Below are positions 42,714-55,193 of a stretch of 64,000 nucleotides of DNA, one piece after another. A program made the translations under genes and the position numbers. Positions within the stretch are counted from its first letter, which is position 1. Each line of letters starts with the position of its first letter. Origin of the DNA: Epiperipatus broadwayi (taxonomy: Eukaryota > Onychophora > Udeonychophora > Euonychophora > Peripatidae); NCBI GenBank assembly GCA_028023455.1, contig JAQFVV010006256.1, forward strand, positions 680,001 through 744,000, written 5' to 3'. The notes beneath the pieces were generated by a model. The model was given only the letters and a program-made list of their open reading frames with translations, was not told the origin of the DNA and searched no databases.

Positions 42714-45700
42714 TCTAAATTATATGGAAAACCAAAAAAAACTCTGTACTAGTCAAGTTTATTAAGTCGACTAACATTACCGGAAAGCCTAACAGAGGAG
42801 CATAACCAACAGGTGCAGGGTTACCCCAATCCTGGGTTTAAACCCATACCCGAGCATCCAAGTCTCAATCATCCAGTCAAAATATTTTTGATGATACACA
42901 GATATCCTTCCCAGTATAGCATGGCTTATCTCAGGAATTGAACATGAGTTTCTATCTCAGGGTTTTGCATGGCTCCTGCTTACAACACAAGGCAGTTCCC
43001 AATCTTACATTAACTATTGATTGGTATAAGTATATAAATATTGTCTTATATTGATTGGTATAAGTATATAAATATTGGCTTATTATACAAAAGACTATTC
43101 AAAAATGTGAGATGAAGTGTATATAAAAATGGAGATGAGACAACTAGCACTTACATCAAGGAATATAATTTATTTTACATTAAATAAATCTTTGATTAAC
43201 ATTTAATATGAAGTGATAATGTTTTTGCTGATCTTTACATTAATATGGGTGGTGGTGATTAAATAGGTACATAATATCATTGTCAGTGCGGATGCTACGT
43301 TTGCCGGCCCATTCTACCTAGATTTTATTTATACATATATTAGTAAGGAGGCATGTGAGTAGGTTTGAACATGGGTGACTGGAGATCACAAATGTGGAGC
43401 CAGGATGGCTTACAATAAGTATGTATTGAAAATATAGTGGTACTATCTGTATATTCGGAGACCTTTGGGTTGTTTAATGGATGATAGATCGGCTTTTGCA
43501 AACTGAGGTAGTAATTTAGATTATCTTTAATGGATATCTTCGGCTGCAGAGGTATCTGTTTTCTAACCAAAGGAGCATCTAATTCTGGAGAAAATGGAAG
43601 CCAAAAGAGTCCTACAATCCAGGATTTGGGGTCACAGGTACTCTCCAGTGCCTGCAGGACCCGTATCGGGTACATCCAGAGATCAATCTCCAAGGCAGCT
43701 GGCTAGCGGTCTGACCTTATGCAGTTTGACTGGGATACAAGGACCACATTTCTAGATGTATAACTTAATCTAACCCAGTCCTGTGATTAACGGCCAATAA
43801 CACATATGTATTCAAATATACACTTAATCAGGATCCATGGGGTTACTAACAGAGACCCTAACCAACTAATATTACGCCCTACAACCGATATGTCATGATA
43901 TATGTATTAACCCATACATAAAGTATTCATTATATTTATAATAGTAATAAAGCAGATAAAACTTTAAATGGCCAAGAGTTTATATATGTATAGGATGGGC
44001 GGATAATTCGTTTAGGCTATCAAAGAATTTAATTTCACAAATTTAATCAATCATTTTTTTTTAGGTTAACACTCTTGATAAATACATATCTTTTATTAGC
44101 TTTAACAAAGTTTGGGGGCCATGGGGGTTTACATATATATTAAATTAATATCAACATTTTAAACGATATGAGTTACAAATAAAAGATTTCTTTAGTATTT
44201 GTGCCATTACTATTTCTGCGTGTTTCTCCTACTGAATGAATGAATCTAGATGATATTCATTGTTTATTAATAAGTAATTTATTGGTAAGCAATTTATTAC
44301 TAAATAATTTATAAATTTCAGCCACGTCATGGTTATTTATGTATCAGTTCATGGCACTTTAAAGTACATAATCATTTGTCCTTTTATACAATTAAAGTAT
44401 TGACTCACCATCCTTCTAACAGGCTGTATATTATACAGAGCAGCATAATTAATTCTTGTTATAATGGGGGGTATTAAGGCCTTGCTCTGAAATTTAATTA
44501 ATCGTATTTTCTTTAATCTTATTTTTAAAATTCTTATATAATAGTAACTTTGATGTCCTCTTGACCTGGTTGCACCCAGGGGTTTGGAGAGTCAATTTAA
44601 CTCTTAATTCCCTCCATAGTTCAGGTGATAATAAAAAAAATATTAAAGTAAATAGTAAATACATTTTATATGAAATATAACTCTAGACCAGCAAATCTGA
44701 CTTAATAATTAGAAAGAACATATACAGATTATATAGAGGTTATATAAGCCAGGACCAAGTAATCGTATTTTGTTTAGATTAGTTACAATCATTTATGAAT
44801 GAATATTATAAAATTTTACTAGCATCCCTTCGAGCTTCTTTCTTGATTGATGAGTGTTCTTATCGCTTGAGATGAGTGGGTGATGAGGCAATTTCTTTTC
44901 TTCACATTTTATATATTTTTGGAACTTCTGGACGCCACACTCTCTCTGCTGACTAGGAGAAGTGGATGCCAGTCTACTCACACATTTCTGGCAGGTATCG
45001 TGCACACTTCATTATATAGGTTCCATATAGTATAATGGCAGTTGTCCGTCTTTGGTCTAGCAAGCTCCAATCTGATAATACCGATAACTTCAAGTTGCAC
45101 AATAATTTTAATGCAAATTTCAAAATTTTTTGCACAGTTAATAATTCTGCAATCACTCCCTCAAATGTAAAAATATATAAAAAAAATTTTTTTCTTTTTT
45201 TTTTTCTAATACACTTTTTCTCTTTTATATCCCCTATTTTGCCTGAGGTGGGTTTTCCAAAATCAATGGTAAATTTTAATCTCATTATTTTCCATTAGTA
45301 CCAACATTCCAATGTGCTTCACTATCGCCAATCTGTTTTCCTGTATATTGTTTCTTATTTCCCTTAACAATGTATTTACTGTGCACAGGCAACTATTTTC
45401 ATACAGTTAGAGAGACATAGCACTTGTTCTACTTTTCTAAATACCTTATAACCTCTCTCTCATTGTTTATTCCCTTTTAACATTTTTTCTTTCATTAAAT
45501 TCCTTACTATTATTTCCATTTCTCAAATATTTTTAGCGATGAAATATTTTTTCTTTTTATTTAAGATTATTTAACCTGATTAATGACTAAACTAATAACC
45601 CTTTCTAACTTGCAATTGCACACACGCAGGCGCTTATTTCTAATGTGTATGAGTCTATTTATTAAATAAATCATTTATACACTAGGAGATAGGTTTAAAC

Positions 45701-45738
45701 TTAACTAATATGAAGCAAGTATATTTACTGGTAGTATG
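42714..45738 (-). mobile_element. Long LTR (~3.03 kb) of gypsy element 1, 5' LTR
   Basis: This is the partner of 34933-37998. It ends on the right at GTATGCA, so on the minus strand it starts TGCATACTACCAG. It has a private 33-bp tandem duplication at 43017-43083 (TTGATTGGTATAAGTATATA twice). LTRs of about 3 kb are long for this superfamily. Reading frames inside (for example 43340-43693 minus and 44974-45285 minus) are not convincing. Confidence 0.75.
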
Positions 45739-46960
45739 CACCGCTTCAATACATATAGCAAATTTTGATAATGTTAAAATAATTATGCTTGAAAATGAGA
45801 ATAAAATGATTTATTATAATTAGAATTTCTTAGAATCTATATTTATTAGAAAATATTTTCCTAATACTCTAAATATTTTTATAATCTATACTAATTAGAA
45901 AAGGTTTCCCTACTACTGTGATTTCTATTCCATTATAGACTTAATAGATATTGTATTAATTTTTTTTTTTTTTTTTAGAGATCGTTTATTGTTTAATTAA
46001 ATGAATATTTTTTTCATTCATATTGTATATATTGTAGAAAAAATGCTTGTTAGAAATCTAATTATAGGAATATATTTATTTTATTTAATAAAATGTTGAC
46101 TTCGTTTTGTTATTTCATTTATGATAAATATAAAGATTTTGGAATTTTATATATATATGTAAAGGTCTCTGCCCAAAGATAGGTAAAATAATTAGGAAGA
46201 GTGCTATACCAAGTTATAAACCTTGATTGTCATTAGTGATAATTTTCATAATTTGATAATGAAACTACAAAAATAAATTTGATGTAAATTGAAAGGAGAG
46301 CTTTGAATCCTCTCTGATGCCATACAGAAATTGAACGGCAAAATTTTAAAGTCCATTTCACATTTTTTATTGAAATTTATTACCACAATTTTTTCACATT
46401 CTACATGATTATGGATGAACAGCTAACTGACATAAATATGCTAATATAGTTGAGTGGATTGGATTTTAGTACTCAGTTTAAGTTTGAGAAAATATAATAG
46501 TTCTTAACAAATATTCTTAACAGATATTTGTTGGATTTTCTTGAAAATAAGGTGTACATGTGTCTATGAACATTTTCTTTCTTTTTTTTATTATATTTAT
46601 ACTTATAATAAAAAAATATAAATTACAGCCCTCATATCCTAGATGTTGTAATGCTTTTAAAAAGACAATAGTTAACAACTGAAGGCAGAGAAAGTTAAGA
46701 ATCATTATGACTTTATTTGACTATGTATAACTATAACCTACTTTCAAATAAAGGAAGATTGCACGAAACAGAAAAATGATTGTCAAATATTAAATAATAT
46801 ATTAAAAAAATTTGAAAAGAATTTGCAAACATTGGACACGTATCTTATTAACAAATAATTGAAGCATGAATGGAGCATTCTATATAAATAAGAAAATGGA
46901 ATAATATTGTGTAACTTGATGGTTAATCAGACAGATTGGCAAGAATAATTATTTAACTTA
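45739..46960. other. AT-rich intron, no feature recognised
   Basis: Nothing assignable is visible except a long T-run near 45960. Some of the sequence before 46960 may belong to the RTE relic that follows. Confidence 0.4.
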
Positions 46961-46967
46961 ATGAAAA

Positions 46968-47650
46968 ATGTCAAATGCAGATAATTCAGTTTATGTCCCA
47001 ACACCTTATTCTGATGAAGAAATGAAAAACTTTTATATAAATGTAGAAAATATTCTTGAACAGAATACAAACCTTTTAGAATTTACATGGGAAATTTTAA
47101 ATGCCAGAATGAAAAAACAATAGAAAGATGAAAATGTTATGAAGAAATTTGAATATGGAAGTAGAAATGAATAAGAAAAGAAAATTGTAGGATTTAAAAA
47201 AAACAACAACTGTGCATTATACAGTCTTTCTATGAAAAAATTTGAAAAAGAAATGGATATGGAAACATTTAAATAAAAGCAAACTACTTCATTATATATT
47301 TGACTAAATTAAAATATGATTTTCAAGTCTGTAATAAGCTTAATCACAGGAAGTAAACCATTACTGATTAGTGAGATGTAAGATATGCATTAATCTAAAG
47401 CTGGAGAAACAAAATTAATAAGGAAAATACTAGTGGTAGTTAATATCAGTAACCTTAACCTTTAGAATATTCCAATGAAAAACTTAACAAATTGCTATAA
47501 AATATTAGTCAACTTTGAAGATATTTTATTTCTGAATAACATTAAAAAGAAGAGAATCATTTATTTTGCTAAAAACAGCTATACAGTATATAGATGGGGT
47601 AAAACTGGATATTAATTTAATAGGTCTTAAACACGGAAAAAAAAAAATAA
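46968..47650 (+). pseudogene. RTE-type retrotransposon relic, endonuclease part
   Basis: A plus frame reads VYVPTPYSDEEMKNFYINVE, then ILEQNT, EFTWEILNARM and, after a frame change, KKFEYGSRNE. This follows the order VYAPT-(DEE)--FY----LL, GDWNAKV and GKFG-G-RNE of RTE/BovB AP-endonucleases; the conserved GDWN is damaged. Weaker resemblance continues to about 47650 with stops in all frames. The RT half is not recognisable downstream. It is opposite in strand to the RTE relic at 5650-6720. Confidence 0.65.
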
Positions 47651-49157
47651 AGTTAATTCCTGTAAAGCATTCTGACTATGAGTTATGTCAATATTTTTTG
47701 GTTTAAAAAAAAAAGAGTATGAAAATGATTTAAAAAGACCCATTTAAAAGAAATATCTGGAATTCCATAAAATAGTATAGAAAACAGTTTAATGATAACA
47801 TAAGAAAATACAATTGTGAACAGTGAAAAGAGCTTTAAAATAGAATAAGTTTCAGAGATATAAAATTTCATTTTGACATAAGGCAAAAATTATTTCAGCA
47901 ATTAAAAAAAATGGTGTCATGTATACAAATACAGGGTTGATATCATTCTACAAAATACTACATAATAATAAAAAACAGAAAAATAAAATATCTTATTAAT
48001 AAAACTATTGTTTAAAATGCCATACATTTTAAATAAGGAAATAAGATGACCAATTAAATCCATTAAGAGTAGAAAAAATGCAGAAATCAAAAGAATAATT
48101 GAAGATGTTTTTAAAGAGGAATTATTGTCAATCTGTATATCAAATTATATATTTTCTAAACTATTTTAAATCATTTAAACAGAAGATTAAAATCATAATA
48201 ACTATAAAAAAAAACCATGATAAAGTAATAGTATAATTAAACTATATTTAAATATAGAAGGTGTAAGAAAGAACCAATGATATTCAAACACTAATAAGAG
48301 TATATGGTAATATGGATACGAGATTTATTTATCTGGTATTTGCAGTTTCTATCACGTTTTCTAATTTAGAATACTATCAGTAACAATAGCTAGTCATCTT
48401 AATAATAAATAGCTGAAATTTTACAGATGATGTTGATGATATTCTGATTGGCTAATTTCAAGAAGACTGAAAGTTGACCATGGGCATAACATTCAAAAGT
48501 TGTCAATACGGTTACATACCAATAAAATTCTAAAATAAAGTTTACATATATACTTTCTACGCCAGTTTCATCTTCAATAATCTACTTTATCATTTCACAT
48601 ACATTAATTTTAAAAACATTTCACTTCAATAATATGGCTTTGGGTGCTAAACATGAGAGCTAAAAATTCCTGTATTGAAAATCAACTTATCACTTTGGTG
48701 CTCAAATGTAATATGACCTTCTGAATAATAATTATTTGATTATTTTTTAATCATTGTCAAATAAATAAAATTATGAAGACCAATATCAGCAATTATTTAA
48801 AGATGCTAATAATGACTAAGAGGTTATATTTATTACTGTCAAGTAAAATTATATATAATACAACTATGAGGTTTTATCTAACCTAATTTATTAAGTATGT
48901 ATGGTTTTTATTGGAAGACAAATTGCAAAAGCATCCTCTCAAATTCACTACAGCATAATGCTGTGGAAACATGTAATTAAATGAACATGAATTGGTTATA
49001 AATATTCTTATCATTATTTATAAATGCACATCAATATATATATACATAAGGAGATTCCTTTGACAACAGTTTGAAATTGTTGATATTGGGATTGTCTAAG
49101 TGTTGACTGCTTTTTAATGATATATATATATGTTAAAACGAAGATTTGCACGGGTTA
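47651..49157. other. AT-rich intron, no clear feature
   Basis: This may include unrecognisable remains of the RTE element in its first kilobase. I see no motifs. Confidence 0.35.
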
Positions 49158-49790
49158 AATATATAAAATACATATTTTGCGGGTTCATCCGTGTTAAAAA
49201 CTTTTAATATTAATATACTGACATTTCGACTTGGTCACACAAGCCATCCACAGAGTTATAAAAGGTAGACAGAGGCGCTACAATCACTGATTTGAATAAA
49301 ATGTTAAAATTCCACCAATAGCAAAAAATGTTAAATTTAAGAATGTTTTTTAAAAAAATCTTTCCAAATAGGAGGAAGTTTGCATGTATCATCTCGCTTA
49401 TTGATACAATCTGGCCTTTTAAGTATCTCAATGGCTTCTCTAATTTTGCATTGGTAGAGATTATCACATCTCCTCTACCAATGCAAAATTAGAGAAGCCA
49501 TTGAGATACTTAAAAGGCCAGATTGTATCAATAAGCGAGATGATACATGCAAACTTCCTCCTATTTGGAAAGATTTTTTTAAAAAACATTCTTAAATTTA
49601 ACATTTTTTGCTATTGGTGGAATTTTAACATTTTATTCAAATCAGTGATTGTAGCGCCTCTACAACCATCTTTCTACCTTTTATAACTCTGTGGATGGCT
49701 TGTGTGACCAAGTCGAAACATCAGTATATTAATATTAAAAGTTTTTAACACAGATGAACCCACAAAATATGTATTTTATATATATATATA
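49158..49790. mobile_element. Palindrome of two inverted 3' ends of a Penelope-like element
   Basis: The left arm (49158-49458) and right arm (49473-49790) are reverse complements with few differences and a 14-base centre. Read outward from the centre, each arm has REAIEILKRPDCINKRDD followed by KLPPIWKDFF. This resembles the segment after the GIY-YIG domain in Penelope-like elements (REAIEI---P--LNRD-G--L---W). A shared 3' UTR follows (GGCTTGTGTGACCAAGTCGA). The right arm has about 10 extra bases near 49665. This looks like a head-to-head insertion of two 5'-truncated copies. Short frames at 49210-49467 and 49501-49686 are by-products. Confidence 0.6.
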
Positions 49791-49910
49791 TTGTAACTTA
49801 ACCAGACAACAACCATTATTAATGGTAATATACAAAAAAATTTATGGCTCATACTTATAGAATTTCTTTTTAAGTCAAATAATTTTACTTTTGGGAAATT
49901 TATGTATTCA

Positions 49911-50132
49911 AGCACGAGTGCGTGTGCGGCGCAACTGCTCCCAAAAGCTGTAATACAAATACAAATAGCTAACTAAAAAAAATATTAAAACAGCTGAGCG
50001 CTTTCAAAGGATCTTGCCTTCATAATCATAGCTTGCTTACGTTTAAATTTATGCAAATATGCTAATTCCATCTTTTTGATAGAGAAAAACACGTGTCCTT
50101 CCTGTTTATGGCATCGCTGTCGCGAGAGATAA
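49911..50132. repeat. Left inverted arm (pseudo-LTR) of the Penelope-like element
   Basis: It begins AGCACGAGTGCGTGTGCGGC and ends CGCGAGAGATAA. It is the exact reverse complement of 51716-51937 in my reading. On the minus strand a 73-codon frame (49985-50206) runs from the ORF end through the arm. Confidence 0.9.
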
Positions 50133-50202
50133 ATAAGACCTCTTTGATCTTTCGAGGTCATGTCTCTCTCTACATACGATGGTAGGATTGTCCGGAATGC
50201 AC

Positions 50203-51684
50203 TCATGGTGACTTGTGCACTGGTGCTGATAAAAAAACTGAATAATTAGAAGGATCGTTGCGAGCTCTATTGTACGAATACCTGTGTTGTGCCAATCGTG
50301 TGGCCAGAGATGCCCTGCTTTCCCCATAATATGTGCCTTTGCAATGGTTATTTGGACAAGCAATGTTATATACTGTATGGGGGGTCTGTAACAGTGGAGT
50401 TTGATCTTTGGTATTGTTAATTAGATTGTTAGAATTTGGAGGGGTTCGAAAACAGAGCTGATATTTATTGTTAAAGATGGAATGTAGTTTCTTGTGTGAG
50501 TTGGGTATGTATGGAAGTAATAACCTGGGTTTATCCCATGTGGCGTGAGAGTTGAGAGGTTTATTCTGAATGTGTGAGATTTTTTTGTCGATGATGGATT
50601 GTCTGAAGCCTAAATTCAGTAGATCATTTCTATATTCTGCTACATTTGTTTTTGCATCTGCCTCGATTTTACACAACAATCTGTTTCTATGCAAAAAAGA
50701 TGCTAGACCCGATAATTTATGTGCTGTGGGTGTGTGAGATTGGGGGTGTGTATGGCATCTGATTTCCAACGGTTTGATGGCCATGCTATAATGGCAGTGG
50801 TTATTTTCTCTTTTTATTTTGACATCAAGGTATTTGACTTGTTGGTGAGTGTCTTCAGTTGTGACATTAACAATTAGTGCTGTGTTGGCTTCTAATTCGG
50901 TTTTGATCTGTGTGATGATCTCGGGGGTGGCAGCAATGAACAGGTCATCCACATATCTAGTGTATGCTAGAAAGCATGGTGGGTTTAGACTAGGTATGAT
51001 TTTTCTCTCATAATAGTTTAGGAAGATGCTGGTGACTACACCACTCAGTGGCAGTCCCATAGGCCAGCCTTGTTTCATGGAGAAGCACTGGTTTCTGAAG
51101 AATGCCACAATGTTGCTGTCCAACCAACATAGAAAGTCATGGATGAAGTCAACCAGTGGTTGAGCTATTTTTTGTGTCAAAAGTTCATTTCTGACTATTT
51201 GGATCGATGTGCTTCTATTGACAGAGCCATACAATTCGGAAACGTCCATAGTGGCCAGTCTGATGCTTGGGTTTAATTGTAAATCTTTGATGGAGGAAAT
51301 GAACTGTGCAGATGACTTGATGGTGTATATTCCAAAGCCTAACATTTGGATGAGTTTTTTGTTCACCCACTTGGCTGTCTTTGCATAGTGTACACCACTG
51401 AAATCCAGCATTAATCGGACCGGTGTGTTGTCTTTATGCGTTTTGGCACTTCCAAAAATCCTGGGTGGCACTGATGATGATGGGTATAGACTGTAATATT
51501 CTGCTTTTGTGAAGGCTTTGTTGCAATGTTTTTTAAGAATGGATGAAATGAATTTGTCTCTATTGTTAGCAATACTGAACTGCTCAATTTTCTGAAATTG
51601 TAACTTATCAATCTGTGTGTTGATCTTGTCAATATATTCCTGGGTGTGCATCAACACAAATCTGTTTCCCTTGTCTTCATGCAT
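50203..51684 (-). CDS. Penelope-like reverse transcriptase with GIY-YIG-like C-terminus, N-terminally short
   Basis: This 493-codon frame starts at an ATG just inside the right arm. In order it has an EDKGN segment near residue 3 (RT motif usually ADKG), PPRIFGSAKTHKDNTPVR (about 73-90), MDVSELYGSV (about 144), QGWPMGLPLSGVVTSIFLNY (about 205-224), catalytic YTRYVDDLF (about 245), YLDVKIKRENN (about 285), and near the C-terminus VYNIACPN---CKGTYYGES plus LATRLAQH, matching the first half of a GIY-YIG endonuclease. The usual N-terminal region is absent and the nuclease is cut short by a stop after HKSP, so it is probably a truncated copy. No internal stop is present. Such elements use the nuclease to nick and prime on target DNA. 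Confidence 0.85.
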   Translation of the reverse strand: MHEDKGNRFVLMHTQEYIDKINTQIDKLQFQKIEQFSIANNRDKFISSILKKHCNKAFTKAEYYSLYPSSSVPPRIFGSAKTHKDNTPVRLMLDFSGVHYAKTAKWVNKKLIQMLGFGIYTIKSSAQFISSIKDLQLNPSIRLATMDVSELYGSVNRSTSIQIVRNELLTQKIAQPLVDFIHDFLCWLDSNIVAFFRNQCFSMKQGWPMGLPLSGVVTSIFLNYYERKIIPSLNPPCFLAYTRYVDDLFIAATPEIITQIKTELEANTALIVNVTTEDTHQQVKYLDVKIKRENNHCHYSMAIKPLEIRCHTHPQSHTPTAHKLSGLASFLHRNRLLCKIEADAKTNVAEYRNDLLNLGFRQSIIDKKISHIQNKPLNSHATWDKPRLLLPYIPNSHKKLHSIFNNKYQLCFRTPPNSNNLINNTKDQTPLLQTPHTVYNIACPNNHCKGTYYGESRASLATRLAQHRYSYNRARNDPSNYSVFLSAPVHKSP

Positions 51685-51715
51685 GCATGTGATTCTTTCT
51701 AACTCAAAGAATTGC

Positions 51716-51937
51716 TTATCTCTCGCGACAGCGATGCCATAAACAGGAAGGACACGTGTTTTTCTCTATCAAAAAGATGGAATTAGCATATTTGCATAAA
51801 TTTAAACGTAAGCAAGCTATGATTATGAAGGCAAGATCCTTTGAAAGCGCTCAGCTGTTTTAATATTTTTTTTAGTTAGCTATTTGTATTTGTATTACAG
51901 CTTTTGGGAGCAGTTGCGCCGCACACGCACTCGTGCT
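51716..51937. repeat. Right inverted arm (pseudo-LTR) of the Penelope-like element
   Basis: It is the reverse complement of 49911-50132 and borders directly on the right target duplication. The arm starts only about 30 bp upstream of the ORF's ATG, leaving no room for the missing N-terminal RT region. Confidence 0.9.
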
Positions 51938-51950
51938 AGAATTTCTTTTT

Positions 51951-52434
51951 ATATAAGAATTCTAATAATAGCAATCTAAATCATTCTATGTCTAATATAT
52001 TATTACACCAATATTAAATGAATTGTTTAACAATAAAACAATAATCATGAGACTTATTATCCAATCATCTGGTACGATAACCTTTTTAACAATGAGCATA
52101 TATTAAAAGCATATCCTCAATGGCATAGGAATATCACACAACTTTAACTCCACTAAAATATCCATGATATTCCAATGATACATTGAATATTAAAATTTCC
52201 TATATTAAATTTAATAATAATAATATACTATAATACTCATTTACATATTGAAATTATTTTTATACCAATCGTTTATTAACATTTCTTAAACAAATAAACA
52301 TCTCAGCAAAATATTGTTTCTTAAATAGATCCAGCTTCAGTTAAAATAATTAAAAAACAAATATAACAATCACTTCCTCACCTTTAAACTAATTAACTAA
52401 CTTTTCTTATAAAATGACTATTAATATATATATA

Positions 52435-52467
<33 letters not shown>

Positions 52468-54900
52468 ACACTTATAACACTATTAATTACCATAATTAAT
52501 TTCAAAATAATTTACCATCACAATGAATTTCGGTTCAATTTTTCCTATTCTTATATGGCATCTTTTAATTACTCAATTCTTCACTATAAATTGAGAATGA
52601 TGTAGAAAAAATAAATTAATTAATATTTTTAAATACAATATCAAATGTTTTGACTAATCATATTTTTCTTATCTATTATTTCAAATTATGTGCAACAATT
52701 CCCAATATATTCAATCACTATAATATACATGTGGGAAGGATGATTAACAATGACTTGGAAACAAGAAATGAAACTATCAACACTTTATTAATTTAAAACA
52801 AACATTAACATATATTATAGTAAGATTATACAAATTTAAAATAATTTACAAATATCTTAGCACTAGTAAACATTTTTTAAAATAATGTAACAAAACTTTA
52901 CAAAATAAAATTAACTAAGTAATTATTACTAACTAAAATAATTCATACTTCAATCTGAAGTCATTTGCAAATAGGATCTAGTATATTAAAATACTTTACT
53001 CCATTACCATTAATATACTTCTTACTATTTTATATTAAAATATTAGCAAAAATATATACAAGTTGTATATTCCCCAAGTACAAATATTTCATAAATATAT
53101 TCATTTATATTGTAACTCCTCCACCTTTAACCTTTATACAATATTATTGTTTAATTACAATTCTACATCTTATATCTATCTATTCATTATATTTTATTAT
53201 TTTTGTTATAAAATAAATATTTGATTATTTTAGATATTCATTAAGATATGTCATTTTATTCCATTACATACAACAATAAGAATAAATGTCAGGTTTTCTT
53301 TCAATATTATATCACTTATACTTATAACTCTCATTTTGTATTTTGATCTCATATATCAAATAAAACATTCACAAAATATCTATCTTTAAATTCTTTAATA
53401 TTCTATTTGTTTTGTATTTTATCATTCTTGCAATAAATTAATGTATTTTCTCACTGTTTAAAAGTTTAGTTATTATCACTATTTATATCTTTAATTCATT
53501 TATACAATGTTTATACCAGTGCAACTTTTCATGATAAAAAATGTGGGATGGATATCTTATAAAATTATAAGAATGATATCATGGATTAAATGTAACTTAA
53601 GACTACATAGCATATTGTGTTTACCTTAATTTTCTATCGTGGCTACTATTTCAAGCTCTTATAGATTTTAGAATCAATTATATCATAAATATTCCAACTT
53701 ATTCTATACTTTGTCATATTTGACCTGAATAAATACATCCATAACACTACAGGTTTTCTAATAAATATACTTTCCCACACTATTATTTAAAAATCTAACA
53801 TTCCTTATGATACATCGCATAAAATATAATACACTACTTATATTTAAATTTAACATGACAGACAAAATAAAAAATTTTAAATATTCAATACTATATTAAT
53901 ATTATAGTCAATTCAAATAAAACAATTCAAACAGAAAGTTTTCCTCAACTTTTTGAAATAAAAAAAAAATCACAACACTTAGTTGGACGTATGGTTTCCA
54001 TGATGACATTAATGACCAAATGTTGCTTGAAAAAAAGAATTTTTTCTCCTCTTTTTCTCTCCCATTCACTCTTTTAACCATTATCATAATTTGAAAATAT
54101 AAATAAAAATCCAAATTAGAATTATTTATCAACAATAATAGTTTCTTGTAGCATATGTTCATACTTTCATTCTATGACATCTATAAGATTACTTCACAAT
54201 TTAGTAAATATATTTTACTATATATATATATATATTAAAAATTTCATTTCTTTCTTTACATTTCCAAAACATATACTTGTAAAATTAGAAATTCTAATAT
54301 TATTTCTTTGAATAATCAATATTTAAAATATAAATAATTATCTTTATCACTAATAAAAATAAGATTTAGCAGAAATTATTTCCTATATGTCATATAAAAA
54401 TTATTAAGAAATAATTTTCTTACATATTCTTTTAGTTTTAAGCAGCAAAAATGTTTAAATAGTACAGTTTCTTTTATTGAAGTACATTTTGTGCAAGTGA
54501 ATGAAATTCTATTCCAATCATTATCACAAGTTTGTAGTCAGCATATGCAGAGCACCAATGAGGATAATTTACTTCTTATTCCATGATAAACTTTATTAAC
54601 ACACTTTTTAAAATTAATTCCACATATTTAGAATTATTATTTAACTTGTATTACTTAAAAAAAATAAAATTTTAAATTTATACATAAATTTTAGGAAAAG
54701 AAAATACAGTTTCCTCTGCTAATGATTTCCTGATTTTTATAGGTAAAATTTACAATGTCTTATTGGTTAATTACCTTCAGATGTCTAGCTAAAATGAATA
54801 TTAATTACTGTCTACAATTTTAAAATGAATTAAAACAAATATTATTAAATCAATATTTATCAATTTTAATATTTATTTTATAAAGTGCAAACAGTATTAA
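51951..54900. other. Very AT-rich intron; short (ATT)n at ~52437-52466
   Basis: No coding frame or element was recognised. It includes a 30-bp ATT run preceded by TA units, and several TA tracts (for example 54220-54236). Confidence 0.5.
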
Positions 54901-54909
54901 AATTTAATT

Positions 54910-55193
54910 GAGAGACTGCAAACCTCTCGCGCTCATTACTATCTAACAGCCAATCATATCGCAAATACAAGACAAAGAATTTAACAAGAAATGGGTGGTT
55001 GGCCCTCTTCTTTACTTGTCTTTCTATATCTAACAGCCAATCAGATCACAAATACAAGACAGAGAATTTAACAAGAAAAGGGCGGTCCACCCTAAAGAAG
55101 AGGGTGGACCGCCCTTTGCTTGTTAAATTCTGTCTTGTATTTGCGATCTGATTGGCTGTTAGATAGTAATGAGCGCGAGAGGTTTGCAGTCTC
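54910..55193. mobile_element. Foldback DNA transposon, MULE-like, with 9-bp target duplication
   Basis: The 284-bp element is bounded by AATTTAATT at 54901-54909 and 55194-55202. The termini GAGAGACTGCAAACCTCTCG and the complement of CGAGAGGTTTGCAGTCTC form long inverted arms. The central part carries a perfect GGGCGGTCCACCCT palindrome. The left arm also has an internal direct duplication (CTAACAGCCAATCA(T/G)ATC, CAAATACAAGAC, TTTAACAAGAAA twice). A 9-bp duplication with long arms fits Mutator-like foldback elements. It has no coding capacity. Confidence 0.8.

Larger units (their letters stand above)
49858..51950 (-). mobile_element. Penelope-like element with inverted arms and target duplication
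   Basis: A 14-bp direct repeat, TAGAATTTCTTTTT, lies at 49858-49871 and 51937-51950. Inside, two 222-bp arms at 49911-50132 and 51716-51937 are inverted and identical as far as I can read. A 39-bp stretch at 49872-49910 sits between the left target duplication and the left arm. This asymmetry, with a unique extension at one end and inverted pseudo-LTRs, is known for Penelope-like elements. The arm identity suggests a recent insertion. The single ORF between the arms encodes RT and a GIY-YIG-like domain. Confidence 0.85.

Noticed and set aside
49210-49686. Short frames in the 49-kb palindrome as independent genes
   Set aside because: They are out-of-frame readings of the Penelope-like 3' end duplicated in inverse orientation.
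49858-51950. Hammerhead ribozyme in the Penelope-like arms
   Set aside because: Such elements can carry one, but I could not find the CTGATGA and GAAA core in the arms.
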